Assembly (NCBI RefSeq): GCF_016806125.1
Contig: NZ_CP047166.1
Span: 2,914,001-2,978,000 of the forward strand
Length of the DNA stretch: 64,000 nt
Source: Ponticoccus alexandrii
GTDB taxonomy: Bacteria > Pseudomonadota > Alphaproteobacteria > Rhodobacterales > Rhodobacteraceae
Direction of reading: 5' to 3'
How positions within the stretch are numbered: position 1 is the stretch's first letter; each line of letters begins with the position of its first letter. The notes beneath the pieces were generated by a model, which made no database searches, was not told the DNA's origin, and saw nothing but the letters and a program-made list of their open reading frames with translations. Below are positions 17,989 through 27,711 of the stretch, piece by piece. The position numbers and the translations under genes were made by a program.

Positions 17989-18744
17989 CTATCGTCCGCG
18001 CGGATCGGCACCGTCGACATAGCCCGGCACGGCGACGATACCGGCCTTCAGCGCCCCTTCGCGCTTGCGCATCCATGCCTCGATCTCGGCAGGGCTGGGG
18101 TTATTTCGTGCGATCCAGTCAAGGCACCATTTCATCTCTTCAAGCAGGGCAGCCTCATCCACACCCTCCAGCGAACGCTCGGGATCGTCCCAGCGCGGCC
18201 CGCCCAGATAGACCGCCGCGAACATCAGCTTGGCCTTCTGCGGCGGGGTGCCGTTGACGATCAGCGCCTCGTAGAACATGCGGTGGACCTCTTCCCAGGG
18301 ACGGGTCTGCCATGTCTCCAGCCCCTCGTTGCCGACGCCGCAATAGGCGTCATGCAGGGCTGCGGCCATCAGGTACTCGCGGCTTTGACGGTCGCCGACG
18401 AGGGGCGCGAAGATCGGCGGAATGGTCGCGCCATCGGTCAGCGTCTGCGGTGGCGCGGTCCAAGTCTCGCCCTTCGCGTCGAGAAAGTCGATCTTGGCAC
18501 TGGTGGGCAGAAAGGCGTGGTGGAAGTTTTCCAGAAATACCGGCGCACCGGCCATCTGAAGCGGCCCTCCGACAAAGCGGCAGCGGGTTTCGTCCTCGGG
18601 CGCGTCAAGGCAGCTTTCGGCAACCTGGATCGCAGTGCGTGCGATGTATTCCGGCAGGCCGATCACGGCCCCCGCCACACCGGCAACCGCCATCAGCGCG
18701 CAGGCACCGAGCACCCGTCCTGATATGATCCGTGTCTTGGTCAT
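17989..18744 (-). CDS. DUF1353 protein with N-terminal membrane anchor
   Basis: The 251-residue product starts MTKTRIISGRVLGACALMAV, a signal or anchor segment, followed by an exported domain with a cysteine pair (ESCLDAPEDETRC). The DUF1353 core follows: TLTDGATIPPIFAPLVGD, then MAAALHDAYCG with the conserved His-Asp, and KAKLMFAAVYLGGPRWDD. Function of the family is unknown; it is often found near phage and secreted-protein genes. An alternative start 10 codons upstream (18774) is possible. Neighbours give no clear context. Confidence 0.7.
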   Translation of the reverse strand: MTKTRIISGRVLGACALMAVAGVAGAVIGLPEYIARTAIQVAESCLDAPEDETRCRFVGGPLQMAGAPVFLENFHHAFLPTSAKIDFLDAKGETWTAPPQTLTDGATIPPIFAPLVGDRQSREYLMAAALHDAYCGVGNEGLETWQTRPWEEVHRMFYEALIVNGTPPQKAKLMFAAVYLGGPRWDDPERSLEGVDEAALLEEMKWCLDWIARNNPSPAEIEAWMRKREGALKAGIVAVPGYVDGADPRGR

Positions 18745-18867
18745 GGGTTTGGCGTTTGTAGCAGCGGACGACATGCGGTCGAGGGTAGCAGGCAGGACCG
18801 GCCCACCCTATGGCGGAATACCCAACCCTGCGCCGCGGCGCGACACTGGGCGCTTTGCCGGGCGGCG

Positions 18868-19275
18868 TCAAGCGAGGTGGGCCAGAACCTCGCGCCGATG
18901 CGCGGCCCGGCGGTGCTCGAACAGGTAAATCCCCTGCCACCTGCCCAGCCCCAGCCGCCCGTCGATCACCGGGATCGACAGGGAGACCGGCAACAGAGCC
19001 GCCTTGATATGGGCCGGCATGTCGTCGGGCCCCTCGTAGGTGTGGGTCAGGTAGGCCATGGCCGGATCGTCCGAGGGCGGCACCAAACGCTCGAAGAAGG
19101 CACGGAGATCGGTCTGAACCTCGGGGTCGGCGTTCTCCTGGATCAGCAGGCTGGCCGATGTATGGCGGATGAAGAGCGTCAACAGGCCCGAGCCTTCGAC
19201 CCATTGCGCGACCTCCGGCGTGAACTCAAAGAGGCCAGCGCCCCATGTCTCGATGGTGAACCGGGTTTGTTTCAA
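18868..19275 (-). CDS. yjbQ: YjbQ family protein (UPF0047)
   Basis: The 135-residue protein has the family signature: LFIRHTSASLLIQENADPEV, then LPPSDD-type and THTYEGPDDMPAHIKAALL, and GRLGLGRWQGIYLFEHR. Members have a reported low thiamine-phosphate synthase activity; the physiological role is unsettled. I chose a TTG start at 19275 because AGGAG sits 8 bases upstream and the resulting KQTRFTIETWGAGLFEF is the usual N-terminus; the upstream ATG codons (19317, 19392) give non-homologous residues. The histidines and the glutamate of the metal site are present. Confidence 0.88.
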   Translation of the reverse strand: MKQTRFTIETWGAGLFEFTPEVAQWVEGSGLLTLFIRHTSASLLIQENADPEVQTDLRAFFERLVPPSDDPAMAYLTHTYEGPDDMPAHIKAALLPVSLSIPVIDGRLGLGRWQGIYLFEHRRAAHRREVLAHLA

Positions 19276-19421
19276 GAAGTGTTCTCCTGCCGGGGCAATG
19301 CCGTGCAGTGGTGGCATCGCAGAAGGGCCACCGCAACAGGACCGCCACGCCGATGCCTGCTGGTCAAAGCGGCGTTGGTCTGGCACAGGCATCCGGACCG
19401 AGAGAGCCGGGCGCCGCCCTG

Positions 19422-19661
19422 TCAGGTCTCATTGACCACGCAGACTGCCATCGGCAAGGCAGAGGCGTCGACCTGTTGCAGATCAGCCTGCCCTGTCTGC
19501 GGCGCAAGCACCTGCGCAAGGGTTTCGCGGCAGCGGTCGAGGTCCTGTGGCGCCACTTCGATGGTGATGACCTCGGTTGCCCTTTCCCGGTCCGCCTGAA
19601 GCGCGGCAAGCGGCGCGGCGACCGCCATCACGGCGGTAAGGATGACGGCTGTGCGAACCAT
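19422..19661 (-). CDS. Small secreted protein, function unknown
   Basis: The 79-residue product has a Sec signal (MVRTAVILTAVMAVAAPLAA) with GGGAG about 8 bases before the ATG. The mature part of about 55 residues has two cysteines (DLDRCRETL and MAVCVVNE) that may pair. I do not recognise a family. It stands alone between yjbQ and rpoD. Confidence 0.55.
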   Translation of the reverse strand: MVRTAVILTAVMAVAAPLAALQADRERATEVITIEVAPQDLDRCRETLAQVLAPQTGQADLQQVDASALPMAVCVVNET

Positions 19662-19840
19662 GGTGTTGCTCCCTTCTGTTGAAGTAACACCTTGCGAGGG
19701 CAAAGGTTTCGCGAGGATTAAATCCGGCGGATTGGTTGTGCCGTTCCGGTCCCGTGAAACCCATCCGCCACACCCGGACGCGCGCGCGGTCTTGAAACGG
19801 GAACGGCGCCGGGGGCGTCAAAATCGCGGACCCGCACCGC

Positions 19841-19876
19841 AAAGAAAGACCCCCGGAAGCCTGCGCTGCCGGGGGG
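19841..19876 (-). terminator. Terminator of rpoD
   Basis: On the minus strand a GC-rich hairpin (CCCCCCGG, 12-base loop, CCGGGGG) is followed by TCTTTCTTT, 25 bases after the rpoD stop. Confidence 0.7.
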
Positions 19877-19900
19877 CTGTCGTGATCGGCGTAACCGGTC

Positions 19901-21901
19901 TTACTGGTCGAGGAAGCTGCGCAGCTTGCGCGAGCGCGAGGGGTGCTTCAGCTTGCGCAGGGCCTTCGCCTCGATCTGGCGGATGCGTTCCCGCGTGACG
20001 CTGAACTGCTGGCCCACCTCTTCCAGCGTGTGGTCGGTGTTCATGCCGATGCCGAAGCGCATCCGCAGAACCCTTTCCTCGCGCGGGGTCAGCGACGACA
20101 GCACGCGGGTCGTGGTTTCCTTCAGGTTCTCCTGAATGGCGGAATCCAGCGGCAGGATCGCGTTCTTGTCCTCGATGAAATCGCCAAGCTGGCTGTCTTC
20201 CTCGTCGCCGATGGGCGTTTCGAGAGAGATCGGCTCCTTGGCGATCTTCATCACCTTGCGGACCTTTTCCAGCGGCATCTGCAGCTTTTCCGCCAGTTCT
20301 TCGGGCGTCGGCTCTCGGCCGATCTCGTGCAGCATCTGGCGGCCGGTGCGGACCAGCTTGTTGATCGTCTCGATCATGTGAACCGGGATACGGATCGTCC
20401 GCGCCTGGTCCGCGATGGAGCGGGTGATCGCCTGACGGATCCACCAGGTCGCATAGGTCGAGAACTTGTAGCCGCGGCGGTATTCGAACTTGTCCACCGC
20501 CTTCATCAGGCCGATATTGCCTTCCTGGATGAGGTCGAGGAACTGCAACCCGCGGTTCGTGTACTTCTTGGCGATGGAGATAACGAGGCGCAGGTTGGCC
20601 TCGACCATTTCCTTCTTGGCCTGCCGGGCCTCTTTCTCACCCTTCTGGACCTGACCGACGATCCGGCGGAATTCGCTGATGTCGAGACCGACGTACTGGC
20701 CCACCTGCGCCATGTCGGCGCGCAGCTCCTCGACCTTGTCCGAGGAGCGTTCGATGAACATCTGCCAGCCCCGGCCCGGCTTTTCGGCCATACGCTCCAG
20801 CCAGTTGGGGTCAAGCTCGTGGTTGCGGTACTCGTCGACGAATTCCTTGCGGTTGATGCGGGCCTGGTCGGCCAGCTTCACCATGGCGGAGTCGATAGAC
20901 ATGATGCGCTTGTTGATGCCGTAAAGCTGGTCGATCAGCGCCTCGATGCGGTTGTTGTGCAGGTGCAGACCATTCACCAGTTCGACGATCTCGGACCGCA
21001 GCTTCTGGTACATCGCCTCGTCGGTCGCATCGAAAGAGCCGTCCTCGTTCAGGGTCGCGCTGATGCGCGAATCCTGCATCTCGGCCAGACCTTCGTAGTC
21101 GCGGGCGATGCGGTCGAGCGTTTCCAGCACGCGCGGTTTCAGCGCGGCTTCCATCGCGGCGAGCGACATGTTGGCCTGCTCGTCGTCGTCATCGTCGTCG
21201 TCGTTGCGGATCGGGTTGCCGTCGGCGTCCAGCTCCTGCTGGCCCTGATCGCTGTTTTCGGCGGGCTTGGCTGCGGGCGTGACAGGACCGGCGGAGACGA
21301 CGGGCTCGTCCAGTTCGCCGTCCTCGCCCATCTGGTTACCGAAGGTGGTTTCAAGGTCGATCACGTCGCGAAGAAGAATGTCCTCGGACAGCAGTTCCTC
21401 GCGCCAGATCGTGATCGCCTGGAAGGTCAGCGGGCTTTCGCACAGCCCGAGGATCATGGTGTTGCGACCGGCCTCGATGCGCTTGGCGATGGCGATTTCA
21501 CCCTCGCGGCTGAGCAGTTCGACAGAGCCCATCTCGCGCAGGTACATGCGCACCGGGTCGTCGGTACGGTCCAGCTTTTCGCTCTGGCCGGACCCCAGCG
21601 CGACCTCACCCGCCTTCTTCGTCTCGACGAGGTCGGTTGTGCCCTTGTTGTCGTCGTCCTCGGCCTCTTCCTCTTCGGTGACCTGGATGCCCATTTCCGA
21701 GAGCATCGACATCACATCTTCGATCTGGTCGGACGAGACCTGATCCGGCGGAAGCACCTGGTTAAGCTGATCGTAGGTGATGTAGCCGCGTTCCCGCGCC
21801 TCTGCGATCATCTTCTTGACCGCCGCCTGGCTCATGTCGAGGCTGACGTCGTCGTCCTGAACATTATCGGGCTTGGCGTCTTCGTTGTCCTTGGCTGCCA
21901 T
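19901..21901 (-). CDS. rpoD: RNA polymerase primary sigma factor RpoD (sigma-70)
   Basis: The 666-residue housekeeping sigma factor has region 1.1 ([20 protein letters not shown]), region 1.2 ([20 protein letters not shown]), an acidic non-conserved insert with seven successive aspartates, regions 2.1-2.4 ([40 protein letters not shown]) and region 4.2 ([20 protein letters not shown]). I chose the ATG at 21901 because AGGAGA lies about 6 bases upstream. The dnaG gene precedes it, as in the classical macromolecular synthesis operon. Confidence 0.98.
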   Translation of the reverse strand: MAAKDNEDAKPDNVQDDDVSLDMSQAAVKKMIAEARERGYITYDQLNQVLPPDQVSSDQIEDVMSMLSEMGIQVTEEEEAEDDDNKGTTDLVETKKAGEVALGSGQSEKLDRTDDPVRMYLREMGSVELLSREGEIAIAKRIEAGRNTMILGLCESPLTFQAITIWREELLSEDILLRDVIDLETTFGNQMGEDGELDEPVVSAGPVTPAAKPAENSDQGQQELDADGNPIRNDDDDDDDEQANMSLAAMEAALKPRVLETLDRIARDYEGLAEMQDSRISATLNEDGSFDATDEAMYQKLRSEIVELVNGLHLHNNRIEALIDQLYGINKRIMSIDSAMVKLADQARINRKEFVDEYRNHELDPNWLERMAEKPGRGWQMFIERSSDKVEELRADMAQVGQYVGLDISEFRRIVGQVQKGEKEARQAKKEMVEANLRLVISIAKKYTNRGLQFLDLIQEGNIGLMKAVDKFEYRRGYKFSTYATWWIRQAITRSIADQARTIRIPVHMIETINKLVRTGRQMLHEIGREPTPEELAEKLQMPLEKVRKVMKIAKEPISLETPIGDEEDSQLGDFIEDKNAILPLDSAIQENLKETTTRVLSSLTPREERVLRMRFGIGMNTDHTLEEVGQQFSVTRERIRQIEAKALRKLKHPSRSRKLRSFLDQ

Positions 21902-21945
21902 GCGGCTCTCCTGATTCGGGATAGCGGGCGATTCGAATTGATCCG

Positions 21946-21965
21946 ACTCAATAGCGTGATTGAGT
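21946..21965. repeat. Inverted repeat between dnaG and rpoD
   Basis: ACTCAAT-AGCGTG-ATTGAGT, seven perfect pairs with a 6-base loop, in the 119-base gap. It has no T-run, so it is more likely an operator or RNA processing hairpin than a terminator. Confidence 0.4.
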
Positions 21966-22020
21966 GATTCGCACACCCGTTCAACCCGTTTTTCTTTACC
22001 TGTTCGTCACCGTGAAGACG

Positions 22021-23988
22021 CTATTTGCGCCCTTTCTCGAACTTGATGGACGCGAAAAGCGAATCACGCCGCTTCAACTCGTCCCTATCCAGATGCGCCC
22101 CGTTGGGGGCGACCTCGTATTCTCCGCTGCCCTCGTCGTTCAGCTTGCCCGCGCGGGCGCGGGCGATTGAGGCTTCGCGCAGGCGCCAGGTCAGTGCCTC
22201 GTCAGCGAGATCCTCCAGGTCCTCCTCGGCCTCCTTCAGCTCCGCCTGCCAGCCGCGCCGCGCTTCCAGCTTGGCCAGTTCCTCGGCCACGGTCAGACGC
22301 GCGGTCTCGGGGTTGCCGGGCGCACGGATGCAGGGGATCACAGCCACATGGCGTGCACCCAGCAGGGTTTCAAGCCCCCCGGGCCCGATTGCCTCTATCG
22401 CGGCGTCATTCATGCGGTCGGGATCGGCAGCGGCGCGCAGGATGGCGTCGCGCAGGGCGGCGTGGTCGGGATCGCTGCAGGGCATGTCCTCGAGCTGATG
22501 CTCGAATTCCAGCGCGATGCCGGGCGCAGATAGGACGGCGGCCAGGATCACCGCCTCGCGCAGCCGCTGCTCGGCGGCCTCGTCCCCGGTGGCGAGGAAC
22601 GACGCCTTGGCGGTCGGGCTGGGCGGCTGTGGCGGCGGAGGTGCCCCCCAGGCGCGTTTCTGGAAAGGCCGCCCCTGCCCGCTGCCCTGCTGCTGCGGCC
22701 GCCGCGCGCGGAACAGTTGCCAGCGCAGCTCCTTGATTTCCTCGCCGTAATGGCGCCGCAGGCCGGGGTCCTTGATCTGCGCGATGCGAGCGCGCAGCGA
22801 CTTGTCCAGCGCCGCTTTGCGTTCGGGGCTGTCGAAGACCTTGCCCTCGGTCTCCTGCCGCCAGAGCAGTGCAACCATGGGAATCGCCTCGTCCAGCACC
22901 TTGGCCACGGCCTCGGGCCCCTCGGAGCGCAGCAGGTCGTCCGGGTCCTTGCCCTCGGGCATGACGGCGAAGCGCAGGCTCTGGCCCGCCTCCATCAGCG
23001 GCAGGGCAAGGTCGATGACCCGGTAGGCGGCGCGCAGGCCCGCCTTGTCGCCGTCCAGCGCGATCACCGGCTCGTCGGACATGCGCCACATCAGGTGCAA
23101 CTGCGCTTCGGTCACGGCGGTGCCCAGCGGCGCCACCGAAGAGGCGAAGCCCGCTTCGGATAGCGCGATCACGTCCATGTAGCCCTCGGCCACGATCAGC
23201 CGCCCGCCGCGACCACAGGCCTCGCGCGCGGGCGCCATGTTGTAGAGGTTGCGGGACTTGTCGAACAGCAGGGTTTCCGGCGAGTTCAGATACTTGGCAT
23301 TGTCGTTCGGGTCCATCGCCCGCCCGCCGAAGGCGATGGCGCGGCGCCGCCCGTCGCGGATCGGGAACATGATGCGGTTGCGGAAGACATCGTAGGGCGC
23401 GCGACCCTTGTCCGATTGCTTGACCAGCCCGGCGGCCAGCAGCAGATCCGGCGACACGCCCTTGCCGGCCATGTGCTCACGCAGGCTTTCCCAGCCCGGC
23501 GGGGCAAAGCCGATCTCGAAACGGTCCAGCGCAGCCGCGTCCAGCCCCCGGCGGGCAAGATAGGCGCGGACCTCTTCGGCGGCGCGGGTCTTCAGTTGCA
23601 GACGGTAGAACTGCACCGCCTGCTCCATGACCTCGGCCAGCTGGGTCCGCTCGTCGGCCTTTTCCTGCGCCTTGGGATCGCGGGCGGGCATCTCCATCCC
23701 GGCCTCCTGGGCGAGGATCTCAACGGCTTCCATGAAGCCCACGTTCTCTGTCTCGCGCACGAAAGAGATGGCGTCGCCCTTGGCGTGGCAGCCGAAGCAA
23801 TAGTAATAGCCCTTGCGGTCATCCACATGAAAAGACGCGGTTTTCTCGTGATGGAAGGGACAGGGCGCCCAGAGGTCGCCCTTGCCGGGATTGGACTTGC
23901 GCTTGTCCCACAACAGCTTGCGCCCGGCCACGTGGGACAGGCTTGTGCGGTTGCGCAGTTCATCCAGAAATCCGGGTGGGAGACTCAT
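22021..23988 (-). CDS. dnaG: DNA primase DnaG
   Basis: The 655-residue primase starts MSLPPGFLDELRNRTSLSHV. The N-terminal zinc-binding domain shows CPFHHEKTASFHVD and YYCFGCHAKGDAI. The TOPRIM core has LIVAEGYMDVIAL, the EGYMD metal site, and ALDGDKAGLRAAYR. The C-terminal part is the helicase-interacting region. An in-frame ATG 87 bases upstream gives residues not found in the family. It is transcribed toward rpoD with 119 bases between. Confidence 0.97.
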   Translation of the reverse strand: MSLPPGFLDELRNRTSLSHVAGRKLLWDKRKSNPGKGDLWAPCPFHHEKTASFHVDDRKGYYYCFGCHAKGDAISFVRETENVGFMEAVEILAQEAGMEMPARDPKAQEKADERTQLAEVMEQAVQFYRLQLKTRAAEEVRAYLARRGLDAAALDRFEIGFAPPGWESLREHMAGKGVSPDLLLAAGLVKQSDKGRAPYDVFRNRIMFPIRDGRRRAIAFGGRAMDPNDNAKYLNSPETLLFDKSRNLYNMAPAREACGRGGRLIVAEGYMDVIALSEAGFASSVAPLGTAVTEAQLHLMWRMSDEPVIALDGDKAGLRAAYRVIDLALPLMEAGQSLRFAVMPEGKDPDDLLRSEGPEAVAKVLDEAIPMVALLWRQETEGKVFDSPERKAALDKSLRARIAQIKDPGLRRHYGEEIKELRWQLFRARRPQQQGSGQGRPFQKRAWGAPPPPQPPSPTAKASFLATGDEAAEQRLREAVILAAVLSAPGIALEFEHQLEDMPCSDPDHAALRDAILRAAADPDRMNDAAIEAIGPGGLETLLGARHVAVIPCIRAPGNPETARLTVAEELAKLEARRGWQAELKEAEEDLEDLADEALTWRLREASIARARAGKLNDEGSGEYEVAPNGAHLDRDELKRRDSLFASIKFEKGRK

Positions 23989-24040
23989 GCCCCCTAGTAT
24001 GGTCCGATGGCGTCCCGTGTCCAGCCGGGGCCGGACCGGA

Positions 24041-24310
24041 TCAGAGCGCCTCGCACTGCGTTTTCCAGGCCTCACCGACCGCCGGGGTCAGCTGTTCCGG
24101 CGGCAGCGCATAGACCCATGCGGCCAGCTGGTCGCCCACGCCTTTGCCCAGTTCCGCGACAAGGATCTTGCTGGCGTCTGCTTCGGAAGTCCCGGCAACG
24201 CGCCCGTCGACGGCCTGCATGACCACCTTGGCGGCACGGTCGCAGTCATAATCTTCGGCAAGCGCGGGTGTGGCGGCCAGCAGCAGCGCGGCGGTGAGGA
24301 ATCGGGACAT
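24041..24310 (-). CDS. Small secreted protein, function unknown
   Basis: The 89-residue product has a Sec signal (MSRFLTAALLLAATPALA) and a helical mature domain with two cysteines, one at each end (EDYDCDRAAKVV and WKTQCEAL), likely to form a disulfide. No family recognised. It lies just upstream of dnaG on the same strand with 52 bases between. Confidence 0.6.
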   Translation of the reverse strand: MSRFLTAALLLAATPALAEDYDCDRAAKVVMQAVDGRVAGTSEADASKILVAELGKGVGDQLAAWVYALPPEQLTPAVGEAWKTQCEAL

Positions 24311-24430
24311 ATCGGTACTCCGGCAACAGACCCCGGTGATCTAGTGCCCGACCTGCCGCGCTGCAACACCCGCAGCGGCATCGGCGAATTCATGCACAAA
24401 GCCATCCGCCCGACCCCCGCCCCGAACGGA

Positions 24431-24458
24431 AAACAGGGCCAGTCAACCGGCCCTGTTT
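24431..24458 (-). terminator. Inverted repeat, likely terminator of the minus VWA/TadE cassette
   Basis: AAACAGGGCC, 8-base loop, GGCCCTGTTT: a perfect 10-bp stem with A and T flanks, 54 bases after the last cassette stop. The U-tract is short on either strand, so strength is uncertain. Confidence 0.55.
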
Positions 24459-24511
24459 CGCGGGATCACGGTCCCGATGCGCCACCCGCGGCGCCGCGGT
24501 CGGAAGGCGGC

Positions 24512-25066
24512 TCAGTCCTGCCACACGATCTTCGGTGCAAAGCGCGGGCGGGTGAAGCCGAAGTTGTAGAACAGCCGCGCCTCGTTCAGCCCCGGGACGG
24601 CGAAGGGCGGGTTGTACTCGGTTTCCGTCTCCACGACGATCACGCGTTCATTGTGCAACATGTTCGGCAGCTTGGTATAAAGGCCCTCGAGATCCCGGTT
24701 TCCGAGCGCGTCGAAGGCGCCGCGTGTCTTGGACCATTCCGCGACATACTTGTCCTCGGTCTCGTTGTAGCGCACCAGCGTCACACGCAAAGAATAGGGG
24801 CCATCAGAGCGGGTCAGGAACTCCATCACCTCGACCATGCCATCCAGATAGGCGTAGTCGATCGGGTCGGTCTCGCGCGACAGGGCGTCCGAGATCGTGT
24901 AGGCCGCCTTGACGTTCAGGCTTTTGTACCGGAACGCGTCGTGCAGCGAGAAGGTGGCGGCCAGCACGGACAGCAGCAGCGGAACCCAGAGCATGGTCTC
25001 GATGGCGATGGTGCCGTCCTCGCGGCGGGCGAACCGGCCCAGACGGGATGAAATCACTCGCATCAT
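24512..25066 (-). CDS. TadE-like pseudopilin-type protein (second TadE of minus cassette)
   Basis: The 184-residue protein has the TadE arrangement: a short basic N-terminus with FARREDGTIAIETMLWVPLL, in which a glutamate falls near the start of a single membrane span (about residues 20-40), followed by an extracytoplasmic domain ending RPRFAPKIVWQD. It aligns along its length with the protein at 34208-34792, for example YTISDALSRETDPIDYAYLD against YTIGDMLSRQTDPVGDSYID. It is 6 bases downstream of the other TadE gene. No pilin, ATPase or secretin gene is in the window, so its substrate or pilus is unknown. Confidence 0.75.
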   Translation of the reverse strand: MMRVISSRLGRFARREDGTIAIETMLWVPLLLSVLAATFSLHDAFRYKSLNVKAAYTISDALSRETDPIDYAYLDGMVEVMEFLTRSDGPYSLRVTLVRYNETEDKYVAEWSKTRGAFDALGNRDLEGLYTKLPNMLHNERVIVVETETEYNPPFAVPGLNEARLFYNFGFTRPRFAPKIVWQD

Positions 25067-25072
25067 GGCATG

Positions 25073-25606
25073 TTACCTCGGTTCCTGGACGAAGGCGGAG
25101 TTCACGATCAACTGCGAATATCCGCTGTCGTCCTTGGTGAGCGCCTTGCCGAGGGCAGTGGTCGGCAGTATCGGCTTGAACTTCAGGCAGGCGCGGATGA
25201 GCATCAGCTCGTTGTCCTGCCCGGCTTCGAACGTGCGCACCGGGCGCGGCGTCTCTTCGGCATTCTGGCAGTCGGCGTCATGCGGCAAGACTTCGAAGTT
25301 GCGGGGATCGACCTGACGCATCTCCAGCCGCAGGTTGGCTTCGCAGTCGCCCATCACCGACTGGGCGCAGATCACCGCCTTCACCTCGCTGTAGGCGGGC
25401 ACATGCCCGGTCGAGAGCCGGATTTCCCGCGTCACAAGATCGACACCGCGTTCCAGCATGGTGTGGCGCAGGTTCAGGACCGCGATCTCGATTCCGGCGG
25501 CGAGGATCAGGAAGAAGACCGTGAAGTAGAAGGCGAATTCCACGGTGGCATTGCCGTCTTCCTCGCGGCGGAACCGCGTGAGGTACAGGGGCAGTCGGGA
25601 CATCAT
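25073..25606 (-). CDS. TadE-like protein, 177 residues (minus cassette)
   Basis: One N-terminal membrane span (about residues 20-42, with the glutamate in NATVEFAFYFTVFF) and an outer domain with cysteines. It is a paralogue of the equally long protein at 33663-34196: shared features are LRHTMLERGVD, a central cysteine pair, LIRACLKFKP and a C-terminal KDDSGYSQLIVNSAFVQEP. The start ATG overlaps the stop of the VWA gene in ATGA, so translation is coupled, exactly as in the plus cassette. TadE/F proteins are minor pseudopilins of Flp pili; the role here is inferred from family only. Confidence 0.75.
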   Translation of the reverse strand: MMSRLPLYLTRFRREEDGNATVEFAFYFTVFFLILAAGIEIAVLNLRHTMLERGVDLVTREIRLSTGHVPAYSEVKAVICAQSVMGDCEANLRLEMRQVDPRNFEVLPHDADCQNAEETPRPVRTFEAGQDNELMLIRACLKFKPILPTTALGKALTKDDSGYSQLIVNSAFVQEPR

Positions 25607-27558
25607 TGGATCAACCTCAGGTTATTGATCTGGCGAGCGACAGTATCGAATGCATCCGAAATCTCGGAACCGTTGACCCGGAAGAAGTGGCTGTCGGAGG
25701 ACGCGCACCGGCGCATGTCTTCCGCCCCCGCGTCGTTGGTTTCGAAGGCAATTGTGAACACGGTGACCCCCCGTTCCTTCGCCAGCGCGCATTGCTTCTG
25801 AAGGTTGGCGACGTTGGTCGCCTTGGTGGACATCATGTAGTAGCTTCCGCTTCCTTGGTCCTTCAGTGCCACCTCACCGTTGATCGAGGCCTTGGGGTCG
25901 TTCGGGCGATACTGCTCGGTGGTTTCCCCGTCCGTCATCAGCACCACGTATTTTTCCGTCTCCTGGTCGTGCCAGTCGATCGGGCGCCCTTCGAAGCTGG
26001 GATCGACAAGCCCGTTCGCGATCAGGTGGCTCAGCTCGTCGCGGTTCTCGGGATCGAGCAGCGCGAGGGCGTATTTCATGCCGTACTGCAGTCCGGTGCC
26101 GTCATGCATGCGCATCTGTCCGATGAAATCGACGAGGTGCTGGCGGTTCGATGAGTAATACTGGACCGCGGTATCCTCTCCGGGGCACCAGCCCCAATCC
26201 ATGACGTCCTGGTCGTAGGGCCAGAAGTTGAAGTGCGGGATGTAGTCGTCAGACAAGGGCATCTGGGTCGTGTCGAACTCGTCGGCGTAGATTTCGATGC
26301 AGGAGGACGGCATGTTGACGTTCTGCTGCCTCTTCTTCTGCCCCGGCGGGACATCGGGATCGTCCGACTGATAGTCGGGATCGGCGGCATCCTCGGTCCC
26401 GGGGCTCGGCTCTTCGTAGAGGCCGTTCCAGTGCGTGAAGTCGACCTGGCCGTAGCTGTAGGTGTTGCCGGGGATTTTGCCCTTGTTCTTGGTCGGACCA
26501 AGATCCGCCTCGGGGCCGTTTTCGTCTCCCTTGACCTGAAAGTAGAGCGTCTTCTGCTTACCACCCTTGATCGAAGCGCCGAGGAACTGGTCCTTGTCGG
26601 ACAGGTCGCTGTCCTGCGAGATCAGGAAGGGTACGGCGCCAAGGAAATCGTCGGCGTCGCGCGAGGCGCTGTCCGGGAAATCCTCGATCTTATGCGCGAC
26701 ATCGTAGATGCCGTCATCGTCCGTATCGAAGTACCAGACGATGTTGGAAATCGCCTGTCCCCAGGGTGTGAACTTGCCGCCCGGGATCGGGTCGCTGCCG
26801 GGGGTCGCCGTCTCGGTCGAGCCATCCGTGCACGAGGGATCGGCCTGCCCCTCGTCGTAGTTCTCGGCGTTGTTGTTACACAGGGAACCGCCGGGCGCGT
26901 CCTGATCGCCGTTGCCCCAGCCATTGTTCTCGTTGATCTTCGGACGCTCGCCACGAAAGTAGTCGAACAGGATGTCGCCGGGGTTCACCGAGCCCGCGAA
27001 GGGCACCAGGTTCAAAGTCGTGACCCCATTGCTTTCTTCCGACATCACCTTTTCGACAAAGGCCTGTGCCGCGGGACGCATGTTGTCCATGCGACCGTTG
27101 TCCCGCATCGAGCCCGAGATATCGAGCACGAGAGAAATCTCGACGTTGGCGATCTTCTCTTCCGCAACCGCGAAGGCGGGTGCCGTCAGAGCGTCGATGC
27201 CCGACATCCGAAGAAACAGGGTGCCCATGTCGGCCTTGCCCGACGCCTCGACCGTCCGGAAGTTCAGCCCGCTGTCCGTCGCGATGCTGGCAACCACATC
27301 GCCGAGGCCCGCCTTGGTCATGTAATCGTTGACGACGTCTTCGGGGGGCTGCTTCTGATCGAGGTCCGCCGCCGCAAGAACGGCACGGTCCATGGTGGTC
27401 TGCATGGTGGCCCTGACCGCTTCAAATCGCATGAGGTCCACCGAAGCCCCGGTGATCCCGATGATCAGCACCAGCATGAAGATCGAGAAGACCGTGATGT
27501 TCCCCGCTTCGTCGCGAATGAAGCCCCACTGCGCCCAGCGTCCACTTGTATCGGCCAT
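25603..27558 (-). CDS. Tad-like VWA-domain protein, paralogue 1
   Basis: The 651-residue protein has an N-terminal Tad-type membrane segment (GNITVFSIFMLVLIIGITGA, residues 19-38) and a large outer von Willebrand A domain. The metal-site motif DISGSM is at residues 146-151 and a later MTDGETTEQ carries the second metal-site segment. Between them, residues 211-229 read NNGWGNGDQDAPGGSLCNN, a motif shared with paralogue 2. The tail FDTVARQINNLRLIQ is also shared. SD sequence GGAGAG precedes the ATG at 27558 by about 6 bases. VWA proteins of this type (TadG-like) take part in Flp pilus or surface assembly in other bacteria. Here it heads a VWA-TadE-TadE unit without other Tad genes. Confidence 0.8.
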   Translation of the reverse strand: MADTSGRWAQWGFIRDEAGNITVFSIFMLVLIIGITGASVDLMRFEAVRATMQTTMDRAVLAAADLDQKQPPEDVVNDYMTKAGLGDVVASIATDSGLNFRTVEASGKADMGTLFLRMSGIDALTAPAFAVAEEKIANVEISLVLDISGSMRDNGRMDNMRPAAQAFVEKVMSEESNGVTTLNLVPFAGSVNPGDILFDYFRGERPKINENNGWGNGDQDAPGGSLCNNNAENYDEGQADPSCTDGSTETATPGSDPIPGGKFTPWGQAISNIVWYFDTDDDGIYDVAHKIEDFPDSASRDADDFLGAVPFLISQDSDLSDKDQFLGASIKGGKQKTLYFQVKGDENGPEADLGPTKNKGKIPGNTYSYGQVDFTHWNGLYEEPSPGTEDAADPDYQSDDPDVPPGQKKRQQNVNMPSSCIEIYADEFDTTQMPLSDDYIPHFNFWPYDQDVMDWGWCPGEDTAVQYYSSNRQHLVDFIGQMRMHDGTGLQYGMKYALALLDPENRDELSHLIANGLVDPSFEGRPIDWHDQETEKYVVLMTDGETTEQYRPNDPKASINGEVALKDQGSGSYYMMSTKATNVANLQKQCALAKERGVTVFTIAFETNDAGAEDMRRCASSDSHFFRVNGSEISDAFDTVARQINNLRLIQ

Positions 27559-27711
27559 GTCTTGCTCTCCGAAACGCGACGGTCCCGCCGCCAACCAGAG
27601 AATGGTTAACGGGGCATTTGGGCAGGATTGAGCGGAAATCCGCGGAGAAATAAGGCGATTTGATGGACGAGACGCTCGCGCCGGTCTCGACGGGATGGAC
27701 GGCAGCCCCGG

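Noticed and set aside
19943-21967. 674-codon plus-strand open frame opposite rpoD, and similar long frames opposite soxC, soxB and yejA
   Set aside because: Antisense frames kept open by GC-rich codon bias; the translations are rich in His, Val, Asp and Arg with no domain, while the opposite strand has unmistakable genes.
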